From the NCBI RefSeq assembly GCF_000152725.1, contig NZ_CH724131.1:3251648-3315647 (forward strand): DNA of 64,000 nucleotides, written 5' to 3'. Positions 17,139 to 26,538 of the stretch are shown in pieces. A model generated the notes under the pieces. That model saw only the letters and a program-made list of their open reading frames with translations. It did no database searches and was not told the origin of the DNA. The position numbers were made by a program, and so were the translations under genes. Numbering within the stretch: position 1 is the first letter of the stretch; each line of letters begins with the position of its first letter. This DNA comes from Pseudooceanicola batsensis HTCC2597 (GTDB lineage: Bacteria; Pseudomonadota; Alphaproteobacteria; Rhodobacterales; Rhodobacteraceae).

Positions 17139-17842
17139 CAGGCTTCCTCCCTCTTGCGCACGGTGCGCTGTTCGATCCGTTTCTCGTGCTCGCCCTGGAT
17201 GATGCGATGCACATAGACGCCCGGCAGGTGGATGTGATCTGGGTCGAGCGATCCGGTCGGCACGATCTCCTCGACCTCGACCACGCAGACCTTGCCGCAG
17301 GTGGCGGCGGGCGGGTTGAAGTTGCGGGCGGCCTTGCGGAACACCAGGTTGCCGGTTTCGTCCGCCTTCCACGCCTTGACGATGGACAGGTCCGCGAACA
17401 TGCCGCGTTCGAGGATGTAGGTCTCTCCGTCGAAGTCCTTGTGCTCCTTGCCCTCGGCGATCTGGGTGCCGACGCCGGTCTTGGTGTAGAAGCCCGGGAT
17501 CCCCGCGCCGCCGGCGCGCATGCGCTCGGCCAGGGTGCCCTGAGGGTTGAACTCCAGCTCGAGCTCGCCCGAGAGGTACTGGCGCATGAATTCCTTGTTC
17601 TCGCCGACATAGGACGAGATCATCTTCTTGACCTGCCTGGACTGCAGCAGGATGCCGATGCCGAAATCGTCGACGCCGGCATTGTTGGACGCGAAGGTCA
17701 TGTCCCGGGTCCCGGCGTCCTTGATCGCCTGCAGCAGCAGTTCCGGGATGCCGCAGAGGCCGAAGCCGCCCGCCGCGATGAACATCCCGTCGAACAGCAA
17801 CCCGTCCAGCGCCTCTGCGGCGGAGCCGTAGATCTTTTTCAT
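17138..17842 (-). CDS. scoA: 3-oxoacid CoA-transferase subunit A
   Basis: Alpha subunit (234 residues) of the same CoA-transferase. Family motifs: AAGGFGLCGIPELLLQAIKD near the N-terminus, SNNAGVDDFGIGILL, and the GTLAERMRAGGAGIPGFYTKTGVGT block. ATG at 17842 follows AGGAGGACCCC, an optimal ribosome-binding site, so the longer form is rejected. The pair forms a two-gene operon; no 3-hydroxybutyrate dehydrogenase or thiolase gene adjoins it. Confidence 0.93.
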   Translation of the reverse strand: MKKIYGSAAEALDGLLFDGMFIAAGGFGLCGIPELLLQAIKDAGTRDMTFASNNAGVDDFGIGILLQSRQVKKMISSYVGENKEFMRQYLSGELELEFNPQGTLAERMRAGGAGIPGFYTKTGVGTQIAEGKEHKDFDGETYILERGMFADLSIVKAWKADETGNLVFRKAARNFNPPAATCGKVCVVEVEEIVPTGSLDPDHIHLPGVYVHRIIQGEHEKRIEQRTVRKREEA

Positions 17843-17917
17843 GGGGTCCTCCTGAGTGATTGCCAAGGTGATGGCTGGGCGGAGGACGAGAGTCAATGAT
17901 TTGCCGCACTGCGGAAA

Positions 17918-17938
17918 GCGGGCCGCCGGGCGGCCCGC
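17918..17938 (-). terminator. Intrinsic terminator after the L,D-transpeptidase gene
   Basis: A perfect 9-bp stem (GCGGGCCGC with GCGGCCCGC) around a 3-base loop. It starts 4 bases beyond the transpeptidase stop and is followed leftward by TTTCC. The T-run is short, so efficiency is uncertain. Confidence 0.55.
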
Positions 17939-17942
17939 ATGG

Positions 17943-18515
17943 TCAGATCACGCGGACCTGCGTTCCGATCGGCGTGATGGCGAACAGCTCTTCGATCGCG
18001 GGATTGAACAGGCCGATACAGCCGTCGGAACTCTGCCGGCCGATCTTGCGCGTATCGTGGGTGCCGTGGATCAGATAGGCGGGCCAGTCGAGGTACATGG
18101 CATGGGTCCCGAGTGGGTTGTCCGGGCCCGGCGGCATATATTCCCAACCGAAGCGTTCCTTCTGGCTGGGGGTCGGCGTCCAGTCCGGGCCGACCTTCTT
18201 GCGCACGATCCGGGTATAGCCGCGCTTGGTCAGTTCGTCCGTCCGGGGAACGGAGGTCGGATAGATGCGATAGTCGCTGCCGTCGCCGGACCAGAAATGC
18301 AGCGCCCGGCTGGTGGTGTCGCACACGATCGCCGCCGCGCCGAGCGTGTCGAAATGGTCCTGCCAGTCCTGCGAGGCGAAGCTCGAGACATTCCGCCGGA
18401 CACCCTCCTCGGGCGCTTCCGCGATATCCTGCGCACGCAGGAGGTGTGGCGTCGCCAGGGTGAGGACGCCGCCGGCCAGAAAGGCGCGCCGGCTGGGACC
18501 AGGTCGTCTGTTCAT
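17943..18515 (-). CDS. L,D-transpeptidase (YkuD family), Tat-exported
   Basis: Periplasmic cysteine transpeptidase (190 residues) that makes 3-3 peptidoglycan cross-links or attaches proteins to the wall. The N-terminus carries a twin-arginine-type signal (SRRAFLAGG, then a hydrophobic run). The YkuD active site reads YLIHGTHDTRKIGRQSSDGCIGLFN, with the catalytic His, Ser and Cys in the usual HGT...S.GC layout. The start at 18515 keeps the signal intact and has CAGGAG upstream. It stands alone, flanked by a terminator. Confidence 0.9.
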   Translation of the reverse strand: MNRRPGPSRRAFLAGGVLTLATPHLLRAQDIAEAPEEGVRRNVSSFASQDWQDHFDTLGAAAIVCDTTSRALHFWSGDGSDYRIYPTSVPRTDELTKRGYTRIVRKKVGPDWTPTPSQKERFGWEYMPPGPDNPLGTHAMYLDWPAYLIHGTHDTRKIGRQSSDGCIGLFNPAIEELFAITPIGTQVRVI

Positions 18516-18666
18516 CGTAGAACTCCTGTCTGCATGGTTCGCCGCGACAATTGCCGCAGCGCCGCGAAGTGGCCACTCACATTCCGTTGAACTGATGTTT
18601 TCGCGACGCATGGCCGCGGTTGCGAGCCGCTCCACCCCTGTCCGGTCGCACCTTTCCGCCTAGCTG

Positions 18667-19977
18667 ATGGGCGAGACAGCACAGAACCGGACGCAATCGA
18701 TGAACCCTTTCGAACTCCCCGCCCTGGTCCAGAGGATTTTCGACGACCGCGATGTCTCGCCCGACGTGCAGGCCATATTGCGCCAGCCCGACAAATCCCT
18801 CGGCGTCTCGGTGCCGCTGCGGCGGGACGACGGGTCGCTGGCGGTCTTTCCGGGATGGCGGGTGCAGTACGACAAGACACTCGGACCGGCCAAGGGCGGC
18901 GTCCGGTTTCATCCGGCCGTGGACGAAGGGGAATGCACCCTGCTGGCCTTCTGGATGACCGTCAAATGCGCGCTGCACGCGCTGCCCTTCGGCGGCGGCA
19001 AGGGCGGTATCCGCGTCGACCCGAAGAAGCTCTCGCCGCTCGAGGTCGAACGTCTGTCGCGGAACTACATCACCGCCGTCGCCGACATCATCGGCCCCGA
19101 CAGGGACATCCCGGCGCCGGACGTCAACACCGACGCGCGGGTGATGGGCTGGATGGCGGACGAATACGCCGACATCAGGCGCAGCCACCAGCCGGCCGCC
19201 GTGACCGGCAAGCCGGTCTGCCTAGGCGGCTCGGAAGGGCGGGCTCAGGCGACCGGCCGCGGCGCGCTGATCGTTCTGGACAACTGGATGAAGCGGCAGG
19301 GCCGCACGCCGCGCCAGACCAGGATCGCCGTTCAGGGGTTCGGCAATGCCGGGTCGCATTTCGCCTGCCTCGCCCACGAGGCGGGGTATCGCGTCGTGGC
19401 GGTCTCGGACAGCCAGGCGGCGATCCACGATCCCGACGGCCTCGAACCGCGCAGGCTCTTCGACTACAAGGAGAGGGAAAAGGAGCTTTCGGGCGCGCTC
19501 TATGCCGGCCGTTCGGTAAAGGAGGGCGATGGCGGCAAGGAAATAGACCAGGCCGCTCTCCTGTCGCTCGATGTGGACGTCCTCGTTCTCGCGGCGATGG
19601 AGAACGCGATCACCGGGGACAATGCCGCGGCCGTCCGGGCGCCGCTGCTGCTCGAGATTGCCAACGGGCCGGTCTCGCCCGACGGGGATGCGGCCCTGAC
19701 CGGGGCGGGCAAGACCGTCCTGCCGGACGTGCTCGTCAACGCGGGCGGCGTCACCGTCAGCTACTATGAATGGATACAGGGCCGCACCGGCGAACGGTGG
19801 AGCGAGGGGAAGGTCATCGACCAGCTGACACAGCGCATGCAGGATACCGCCGGCCGGTGCTTCGACCGGGCCGAGGAAGAGCGGCTCCAGGTGCGCGAAG
19901 CCGCCTACGTGCTGGCCATCGAGCGGATCGCCCACGCGATCAGAAGCCGCGGAGACCGCAGCTATTTCGGCGGCTAG
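18667..19977 (+). CDS. Glu/Leu/Phe/Val dehydrogenase
   Basis: NAD(P)-dependent amino-acid dehydrogenase (436 residues) that interconverts an amino acid and its 2-oxo acid. The active-site pattern is LPFGGGKGGIRVDPKKLS with the catalytic lysine, and GPAKGGVRFHP upstream. The Rossmann part begins RIAVQGFGNAGSHFACLAHEAGYRVVAVSDS. Length and the short N-terminus fit the hexameric GDH I/leucine-dehydrogenase type. Substrate cannot be told by eye; glutamate is most likely. An internal start at 18700 (MNPFELP) is possible. Its TAG stop interlocks with that of topA. Confidence 0.88.
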   Translation: MGETAQNRTQSMNPFELPALVQRIFDDRDVSPDVQAILRQPDKSLGVSVPLRRDDGSLAVFPGWRVQYDKTLGPAKGGVRFHPAVDEGECTLLAFWMTVKCALHALPFGGGKGGIRVDPKKLSPLEVERLSRNYITAVADIIGPDRDIPAPDVNTDARVMGWMADEYADIRRSHQPAAVTGKPVCLGGSEGRAQATGRGALIVLDNWMKRQGRTPRQTRIAVQGFGNAGSHFACLAHEAGYRVVAVSDSQAAIHDPDGLEPRRLFDYKEREKELSGALYAGRSVKEGDGGKEIDQAALLSLDVDVLVLAAMENAITGDNAAAVRAPLLLEIANGPVSPDGDAALTGAGKTVLPDVLVNAGGVTVSYYEWIQGRTGERWSEGKVIDQLTQRMQDTAGRCFDRAEEERLQVREAAYVLAIERIAHAIRSRGDRSYFGG

Positions 19978-22577
19978 TCCTTCTTGGCGGGGGCCTTCTT
20001 GGCCGGCGTCTTCCGGGCGGTGGCCTTCTTCTTGGGCGCCGCCTTCTTCTTCGGGGCCTTCTTGCCCGACTTGGCCGCCCGTTCCGCGATCAGGTCGACC
20101 GCCTGTTCCATCGTCACGGTCTCTGGATCGGTCTCTTTCGGCAGGGTCGCATTGACCTTTTCCCACTTCACGTAGGGGCCGTACTTGCCTTCCATGACGC
20201 TGACCGCGCCGCCCGCATCGGGATGTTCGCCCAGTTCCTTCAGCACCTTGGCCTGCCGTCCGCGTCCGCCGCGGCTGGCCACCTTTTCGGCCAGCAGCTG
20301 CACCGCGCGGTTCATGCCGACGGTCCAGACCTCGTCGATCCCGTCGAGGTTGGCGTTGGTGCCGCCGCGGTCCGAGGTGCTCTCGGCATGTTTGATATAG
20401 GGGCCGTAGCGCCCGATATTGGCCCAGACGCTCACCCCGTCCTCGGGGTGCTGCCCGATCAGGCGGGGCAGGGTCAGCAGCATGACGCCCTGTTCCAGCG
20501 TCAGATCCTCGGGGACCCAGTCCTTCGGCACCGACTGGCGCGGGGGCTTCTTGTTTTCTTCCGTCACCTCGCCCCGCTGGACGTAGGGCCCGAACCGGCC
20601 CTTGAAGACGCGAATCTCGTCTCCGTCGTCCACGCCCAGCAGCTTGCCCTCGGGCGGGATGGCGCTGGCCTCGGCCTCGGCGTCCGGGGGGCCGAAGGGC
20701 CGGGTATAGCGGCATTCGGGGTAGTTGGAGCAGCCGATGAAGGCACCGCCCGAGCGCGCGGTGCGCATCGACAACCGGCCGGCGCCGCAATGCGGGCAGA
20801 GCCGCGGGTCGCTTCCATCCTCGGTCGGCGGGAAGAGATGCGGCTCGAGCACCTCGTTGATCTTTTCCAGCACCTCGGTGATCCGAAGCTCCGACGTCTC
20901 GGCGATGGCGGCCGAGAAGTCGCGCCAGAACCGGCCCAGCACGTCCTTGTAATCCCGGTCGCCCGCCGACACGTCGTCGAGCTCTTCCTCGAGATCCGCG
21001 GTGAAGTCGTATTCCACGTACTTGCGGAAGTAGTTCTCGAGGAAGGCCGTCACCAGCCGCCCCTTGTCTTCGGGGATCAGCCGGTTCTTGTCCTTGCGCA
21101 CATAGCCCCGGTCCTGGATCGTGGTGACGATCGAGGCATAGGTCGAGGGGCGCCCGATGCCCAGCTCTTCCATCCGCTTGACCAGCGTCGCCTCGGTATA
21201 GCGGGGCGGGGGCTGGGTGAAATGCTGGTCGGGCGTGACCTTGCGCTTGTCCATCGCATCGCCCTGCGAAATCTGCGGCAGGCGCTTGTCGTCATCGTCG
21301 ACCACATCGTCGCGCCCCTCTTCGTAGACGCGGAGGAAACCGTCGAACAGGACGACCTGGCCGGTGGCCCGCAGGCCGACCTGGCCGTCGCGCGACCCGA
21401 TGTCCACCGTGGTCCGTTCCAGACGCGCGCTTTCCATCTGGCAGGCCAGCGTGCGTTTCCAGATCAGGTCGTAGAGCTTCTTCTGGTCGGGCTCGGTCAG
21501 GCGCAGGGCCTCGGCATCCGCGGCCATGTCGGTGGGGCGGATACATTCGTGCGCTTCCTGCGCGTTCTTCGCCTTGTTCTTGTAGACCCGCGCCTGACCG
21601 GGGACATAGTCCTTGCCGTAGCGGCCGGCGATGGCGGCGCGGCAGGCCTCGACCGCCTCGGGGGCCATGTCGATGCCGTCGGTCCGCATATAGGTGATGT
21701 GTCCGGCCTCGTAGAGCCGCTGCGCCGCCTGCATGGTCTGCCGCGCCCCCATCCCGAACTTGCGCGAGGCTTCCTGCTGGAGCGTCGAGGTCATGAACGG
21801 GGGCGACGGGTTGCGCGTGGCCGGCCGCGCCTCGACCGACTGCACGCTCAGATCGCGCGAGGTCACGGCCTGGACCGCCAGCTCGGCGGCGGTCGCGTCC
21901 GCGATGTCGTACCGGTCGAGCTTCTTGCCGCCGAGCACGGTCAGCCGCGCCTCGAACTCCTGCCCGCGCGGCGTGGCGAGAAGGGCGGTGACCGACCAGT
22001 ATTCCCGGGCGCGGAACGCCTCGATCTCCATCTCGCGTTCGACGATCAGCCGCAGGCAGACCGATTGCACGCGGCCGGCGGACTTGGCGCCGGGCAGCTT
22101 GCGCCACAGCACCGGCGACAGGTTGAACCCGACAAGGTAGTCCAGCGCGCGCCGGGCGAGGTAGGCCTCGACCAGGTCGCCGTCGACCTGCCGGGGGTTC
22201 TTCATCGCTTCGGTCACAGCGGCCTGTGTGATGGCGTTGAACACCACCCGGCTCACCGGGGTGTCCTTCTTCAGCGCCTTGCGGTTGCGCAGTGCCTCTT
22301 CCAGGTGCCACGAGATCGCCTCGCCCTCGCGGTCGGGGTCGGTGGCGAGGATCAGCGCGTTGTCGTCCTTGAGCGCGTCAGCGATGGCCTTCACATGCTT
22401 CTTGCTGTCGCTGGCGACCTCCCATTTCATGTCGAAATCGTGCTCGGGATCGACCGAGCCGTCCTTGGGCGGCAGGTCGCGGACATGGCCGTAGGACGCG
22501 AGAACGGTGTAGTCGGATCCCAGATACTTGTTGATTGTCTTAGCTTTGGCCGGAGATTCGACAACAACAACTGGCAT
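19974..22577 (-). CDS. topA: DNA topoisomerase I
   Basis: Type IA topoisomerase relaxing negative supercoils (867 residues). It begins MPVVVVESPAKAKTINKYLGSDY (TOPRIM domain, acidic triad in LATDPDREGEAISWHLEEAL). The catalytic tyrosine lies in AGHITYMRTDGIDM, and a C4 zinc ribbon is visible (LCPHCGAGRLS and GCSNYPEC). The C-terminus is a lysine/alanine-rich tail of histone H1 type, typical of alphaproteobacterial TopA and probably DNA-binding. ATG at 22577 follows GAGAGGATTG. It lies directly downstream of dprA. Confidence 0.96.
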   Translation of the reverse strand: MPVVVVESPAKAKTINKYLGSDYTVLASYGHVRDLPPKDGSVDPEHDFDMKWEVASDSKKHVKAIADALKDDNALILATDPDREGEAISWHLEEALRNRKALKKDTPVSRVVFNAITQAAVTEAMKNPRQVDGDLVEAYLARRALDYLVGFNLSPVLWRKLPGAKSAGRVQSVCLRLIVEREMEIEAFRAREYWSVTALLATPRGQEFEARLTVLGGKKLDRYDIADATAAELAVQAVTSRDLSVQSVEARPATRNPSPPFMTSTLQQEASRKFGMGARQTMQAAQRLYEAGHITYMRTDGIDMAPEAVEACRAAIAGRYGKDYVPGQARVYKNKAKNAQEAHECIRPTDMAADAEALRLTEPDQKKLYDLIWKRTLACQMESARLERTTVDIGSRDGQVGLRATGQVVLFDGFLRVYEEGRDDVVDDDDKRLPQISQGDAMDKRKVTPDQHFTQPPPRYTEATLVKRMEELGIGRPSTYASIVTTIQDRGYVRKDKNRLIPEDKGRLVTAFLENYFRKYVEYDFTADLEEELDDVSAGDRDYKDVLGRFWRDFSAAIAETSELRITEVLEKINEVLEPHLFPPTEDGSDPRLCPHCGAGRLSMRTARSGGAFIGCSNYPECRYTRPFGPPDAEAEASAIPPEGKLLGVDDGDEIRVFKGRFGPYVQRGEVTEENKKPPRQSVPKDWVPEDLTLEQGVMLLTLPRLIGQHPEDGVSVWANIGRYGPYIKHAESTSDRGGTNANLDGIDEVWTVGMNRAVQLLAEKVASRGGRGRQAKVLKELGEHPDAGGAVSVMEGKYGPYVKWEKVNATLPKETDPETVTMEQAVDLIAERAAKSGKKAPKKKAAPKKKATARKTPAKKAPAKKD

Positions 22578-22701
22578 GAACAATCCTCTCAACTCTGGGC
22601 GAGCTATATGGCGGCGGACCATGTGACCCGCAAGAGGTTAATGTCAATGGAGGGGACGCGGAGCGCCGGGCGCGACCGGGAAATGCGGCAAGGTCGGCCC
22701 G

Positions 22702-23843
22702 TCACGCGCCGGGATCGAGGGCCAGCAGCCCGCCCGCCTGCCGCCGCACGCGTCCCTGCATCTCGAGCTGGGTGATGGCCGGTGTGACGTGCCGGGCCGC
22801 GCGCGAGAGATCGCGGATAAGCTGATCCTCGGCAATGGGGGCGGGGCCGAGCCGGTCGAGGATTTCCCGGTGAAGCGCCGCCGTCTGCGCCGGGTCGCGG
22901 GCCTCGGGCGCGGGCGTCTCGGGCAGGTCCAGCACCGTCTGCTCGGGTTGCTCGGGCGGCAGGGCGCGATGACGTCCCGCGCGGACCGCACCAGGATCGC
23001 GCCGTCGCGGATCAGCATGTTGCCGCCTGCCGCCCGCGCGTCGAAGGGGTGGCCCGGCACGGCCAGCACCTCGCGCCCCTGGTCGAGCGCGGCGCGCGCG
23101 GTGAGCAGGCTGCCGGATTTCGCCGCCGCCTCGACCACCACGAGCGCGCGGGCCAGCGCCGGGATGATCCGGTTGCGGCGCGGGAAGTGGCGGGCCTGCG
23201 GCTGCCGGCCCATCGGCATCTCGGACAGCCGCGCGCCGGTCCCGGGGATCGCATCCGCCAGGGTGGCGTTCTCGGGCGGATAGAGGGCATCGACGCCTCC
23301 GGCCATGACCGCCACGGTGCCGGTTTCGGCCGAGGCCTGGTGCGCGGCGGCGTCGATCCCGCGGGCGAGGCCCGAGACAACCACGTATCCGGCCTCGGAC
23401 AGGGCGGCAGCGAGGTTGCGCGCCATGCGCAGCCCGAGCGACGAGGCATTGCGTGCACCCACCACCCCGATCATCGGGCGGTGCAGCGCGGATGTCTGGC
23501 CGATGACCCAGAGCATCGGCGGGGGATCGGCCAGATCCATCAGTCCGGGGGGGTAATCTTCCGTCCCGATGCAGATCAGGCGCGCGCCCGCCTTGCGGGC
23601 GTCGCGCAGTTCGGCGGTGATGACGGGTTCGGGGCAGACCTCGTATCCCTCGACCCCGGCGGCGGCGGCGATCTCCGGCAGTGCCACGAGCGCCGCCGAG
23701 GCCGTGCCGTGCTCCGACAACAGCCTGTAGAAGGTCGAGATCCCGACCCGGCGGGAGCGCAAGAGACGGAGCCACGACAACCGGTCTTCTTCCGTGGTGG
23801 GTGGGAGTGGGGGGTGAGTGGAAGGATGTAAATCCACGACCAT
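22702..23843 (-). pseudogene. dprA: dprA, DNA-processing protein, frameshifted as written
   Basis: DprA loads RecA on incoming single-stranded DNA during natural transformation. The Rossmann part is intact from 23843 (GVVGARNASSLGLRMARNLAAAL, VVSGLARGIDAAAHQASAE, FPRRNRIIPALARALVVVEA). After about residue 292 (VRSARDVIAP, base 22965) the frame turns into arginine-rich nonsense ending at 22644. One frame over, the normal continuation is open (LPPEQPEQTVLDLPETP ... the winged helix DLSRAARHVTPAITQLEMQG) to a stop at 22702. Adding one base in the GGG run at 22962-22964 joins the two parts. Either a real one-base deletion or a sequencing error. Confidence 0.85.
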
Positions 23844-23936
23844 CGTGACTCCGCCTGCTTGCGGAATCAGGTATAGGGTCGGCCCGGTTAATTTTAGATG
23901 AATCCGATGGTTAACGGAGTCCCGGCAAGGCGGGGC

Positions 23937-25355
23937 TCAGGCCGACCCGCCCACGGTCAGCCCGCCGATCAGCACCGAGGGCTGCCCGACGCCCACGGGC
24001 ACCCACTGTCCCTGCTTGCCGCAATTGCCCATGCCCGGGTCCAGCGCCATGTCGTTGCCGAGCGCCCGGATCCGGGTCAGCGCCTGCGGCCCGTCGCCGA
24101 TCAGCGTGGCGCCCTTCACGGGCGCGCCGCGCTTGCCGTCCTTGACCAGGTAGGCCTCGGTGCAGGAGAAGACGAACTTGCCGCTGGTGATGTCGACCTG
24201 TCCGCCGCCGAAGCCGACGGCGTGGATCCCGTCCTTCATCTCGGCCACGATCTCCTCCGGGGTGGCCTCGCCGCCCAGCATGTAGGTGTTGGTCATCCGT
24301 GGCATCGGCGCATGGGCATAGCTCTCGCGTCGGCCGTTACCGGTGGCCTCGACCCCCATCAGCCGCGCGTTCTGCCGGTCCTGCATGTAGCCCACCAGGA
24401 TGCCGTCCTCGATCAGCACGTTCTTGCCCGAGGGCGTGCCCTCGTCGTCCACCGTGATCGACCCGCGTCGGTCGGGGATCGTGCCGTCGTCCAGCACCGT
24501 GACCCCCTTGGCCGCGACCTGCTGCCCCATCAGCCCGGCGAAGGCCGAGCTGCCCTTGCGATTGAAATCGCCCTCCAGCCCGTGGCCGATCGCCTCGTGC
24601 AGCAGGATTCCGGGCCAGCCGGGGCCGAGCACGATGTCCATCACCCCCGCCGGCGCCGGCACGGCGTCGAGGTTGACCAGCGCGATCCGCAGCGCCTCGT
24701 CCGCCTTGGCCTGCCAGTCCGCCGGATCCAGCAGCCCGTCGAGCCCGACGCGCCCGCCGCCGCCGGCGGTGCCGCTTTCGCGCCGCCCGTCCTTTTCGAC
24801 GATGACCGAGACGTTGACGCGCACCATCGGGCGGGCGTCGCGCAGGATGCCGCCCTCGGGCCGCAGGATCTCGACCTCCTGCAGCGAGGCCGCGATCGTC
24901 GCCGAGACCTGCACGACCCGGGGGTCGCGGTCGCGGGCATAGGCGTCGATCTCGCGCAGGGTCTCGACCTTGACCGGAAAGTCCGCTCCGGCGATCGGAT
25001 CGGCATCGGTGTAGAGCCTGCGGTTCGTCGCGCGCGGGGCGGGAGCCATCGTTCCGCCGCCGTCCCCGACCGCCAGCCGCGCCGTCCCGGCCGCGCGTTT
25101 GAGCGCCGCTTCCGAGATCTCGGTCCCGTGGGCATAGCCGGTGACCTCTCCGGCGACCGCGCGCAGGCCGAATCCCTCGGAGGCGTCATAGCTGGCCGTC
25201 TTCACCCGCCCGTCGTCGAAATGCAGCATCTCGGACCGCTTGCGTTCGAGAAACAGCTCGCCGTCGTCGCCCCCGGCCACCGCCTCGCGCAGGATCGACA
25301 GGGCGCGCCCCTCGTCCAGCAGGGTTTCGAACGGGCGGAATGGTGTATCGGGCAT
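23937..25355 (-). CDS. tldD: Metalloprotease TldD
   Basis: Zinc protease of the TldD/PmbA (U62) family, 472 residues. With TldE/PmbA it degrades unfolded peptides and matures some peptide natural products. The HExxxH motif is seen in [23 protein letters not shown] near residue 252. Other family signatures are SVIVEKDG and the C-terminal [28 protein letters not shown]. Diverges from the cytochrome oxidase operon and shares a control region containing an FNR-type box. Confidence 0.94.
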   Translation of the reverse strand: MPDTPFRPFETLLDEGRALSILREAVAGGDDGELFLERKRSEMLHFDDGRVKTASYDASEGFGLRAVAGEVTGYAHGTEISEAALKRAAGTARLAVGDGGGTMAPAPRATNRRLYTDADPIAGADFPVKVETLREIDAYARDRDPRVVQVSATIAASLQEVEILRPEGGILRDARPMVRVNVSVIVEKDGRRESGTAGGGGRVGLDGLLDPADWQAKADEALRIALVNLDAVPAPAGVMDIVLGPGWPGILLHEAIGHGLEGDFNRKGSSAFAGLMGQQVAAKGVTVLDDGTIPDRRGSITVDDEGTPSGKNVLIEDGILVGYMQDRQNARLMGVEATGNGRRESYAHAPMPRMTNTYMLGGEATPEEIVAEMKDGIHAVGFGGGQVDITSGKFVFSCTEAYLVKDGKRGAPVKGATLIGDGPQALTRIRALGNDMALDPGMGNCGKQGQWVPVGVGQPSVLIGGLTVGGSA

Positions 25356-25394
25356 GCGAGGCCTCCTGTCGCGGCGCGGAACCGGCCCGTTTTC

Positions 25395-25408
25395 TTGATC
25401 CAGATCAA
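25395..25408. promoter_or_regulatory. FNR/FnrL-type binding site
   Basis: TTGATCCAGATCAA is a perfect match to the TTGAT-N4-ATCAA box of FNR proteins (FnrL in Rhodobacterales). It lies 40 bases upstream of the tldD start and 142 bases upstream of ctaC, in their shared 195-base intergenic region. The likely target is the aa3 oxidase operon, which would be turned down without oxygen. That is inference; only the site is seen. Confidence 0.75.
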
Positions 25409-25550
25409 AAAAGCGTCCGTTTGCCGCAAGCGGGATTATTGTGGTGACGGAAAGAATATGGTTTTAAACGACCGCAAACAACGGGCGGCCTCCGGAATTC
25501 GGCCTTTCGCCCCTTGTCGGAACAAGAGCCTTAACGGAACAGGGTGTCTC

Positions 25551-26462
25551 ATGCGTAAAATCACCAGCCTTTCGGCCCTCATGGCGTCCTTCGCCGCACT
25601 GCCCGTGGCGGCGCAGGAACTGGAGACCGTCGGCAAGCCGGAAAACGGTGGCGTGGGTTTCCAGCCTGCCGTGACCGAAGTCGCGCGCGACCTGCAGTGG
25701 CTGGACTACATGATCCTCTGGATCATCACGGCCATCGTCATCCTGGTCTGCGCGCTGCTGCTGATCGCGATCTTCCGCTTCAACCGCAAGGCCAACCCGA
25801 CGCCGGGCACCTTCACCCACAATTCGCCGCTGGAAATCACCTGGACCATCGTTCCGATCCTGATCCTGGTGTTCATCGGCGCCTTCTCGCTGCCGACGCT
25901 CTTCAAGCAGCAGACCTTTCCCGAGGGCGACATCAACATCAAGGTGACGGGCTACCAGTGGTACTGGGGCTACGAATACACCGACACCGAATCCGAGCTG
26001 GCCTTCGACAGCTACATGATCGGCCAGCCCTACACGATGACCTCCGAGGACGAGGAGACCGGCGCCCGGGCCTATGTGCTGAACGAAGCGATGCGCGCCA
26101 AGCTGGTCGCCAACGGCTATAACGAGGACGAGTTCCTGCTGGCCACCGACACGGCCGTGGTGATCCCCGTCGGCGCGACGGTGGTGATGACCGTCACCGC
26201 CGCCGACGTGATCCACGCCTGGACGATCCCCGCCTTCGGGGTCAAGCAGGACGCGGTGCCCGGCCGCCTGGCGCAGCTCTGGTTCTCGGCCGACCGCGAG
26301 GGGGTGTATTTCGGCCAGTGTTCCGAGCTCTGCGGCAAGGACCACGCCTACATGCCGATCACGGTCAAGGTGGTGAGCCCGGAACTCTACCAGGCCTGGC
26401 TCGCCGCATCGGAAGAGGCGGGCGGCTATGTCGATCCCTCCGAGATCGACGTGAACAGCTGA
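25551..26462 (+). CDS. ctaC: Cytochrome c oxidase subunit II
   Basis: CuA-bearing subunit of aa3 oxidase (303 residues); it takes electrons from cytochrome c. Signal peptide to about residue 22 (PVAAQE), two membrane helices (about 50-75 and 92-115), then the periplasmic cupredoxin domain. The CuA ligands are all visible: H222 in [10 protein letters not shown], then C257, C261, H265 and M268 in [17 protein letters not shown] at 25551 is the only start giving a signal peptide; the open frame upstream is antisense to tldD. ctaD is not in the window. Confidence 0.96.
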   Translation: MRKITSLSALMASFAALPVAAQELETVGKPENGGVGFQPAVTEVARDLQWLDYMILWIITAIVILVCALLLIAIFRFNRKANPTPGTFTHNSPLEITWTIVPILILVFIGAFSLPTLFKQQTFPEGDINIKVTGYQWYWGYEYTDTESELAFDSYMIGQPYTMTSEDEETGARAYVLNEAMRAKLVANGYNEDEFLLATDTAVVIPVGATVVMTVTAADVIHAWTIPAFGVKQDAVPGRLAQLWFSADREGVYFGQCSELCGKDHAYMPITVKVVSPELYQAWLAASEEAGGYVDPSEIDVNS

Positions 26463-26468
26463 TCGGTG

Positions 26469-26518
26469 GCCGCCCGGCCCTCGGCCGGGCGGCGCCGACG
26501 ATGCACGGCGCGCCGTGC
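26469..26518 (+). other. Paired stem-loops between ctaC and ctaB
   Basis: Two strong hairpins fill the ctaC-ctaB gap. The first has an 11-bp stem (GCCGCCCGGCC / GGCCGGGCGGC, 26469-26479 and 26483-26493) with a CTC loop. The second is a perfect 16-base palindrome GCACGGCGCGCCGTGC (26503-26518). There is no T-run, so they more likely protect the ctaC mRNA 3' end or slow read-through than act as a full terminator. Confidence 0.6.
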
Positions 26519-26538
26519 AGGCAGACACAGGACCACGC

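Noticed and set aside
16515..17909. Single 464-codon CoA-transferase fusion
   Set aside because: The N-terminal half is out of frame with the true scoA; two separate genes with a TGATG junction explain the region.
19770..22775. 1001-codon open frame opposite topA
   Set aside because: It is antisense to a clear topA with all catalytic motifs; its translation is His/Gln/Asp-rich shadow sequence caused by high GC.
23898..25550. Upstream extension of ctaC
   Set aside because: The frame is open but antisense to tldD; a signal peptide begins only at 25551.
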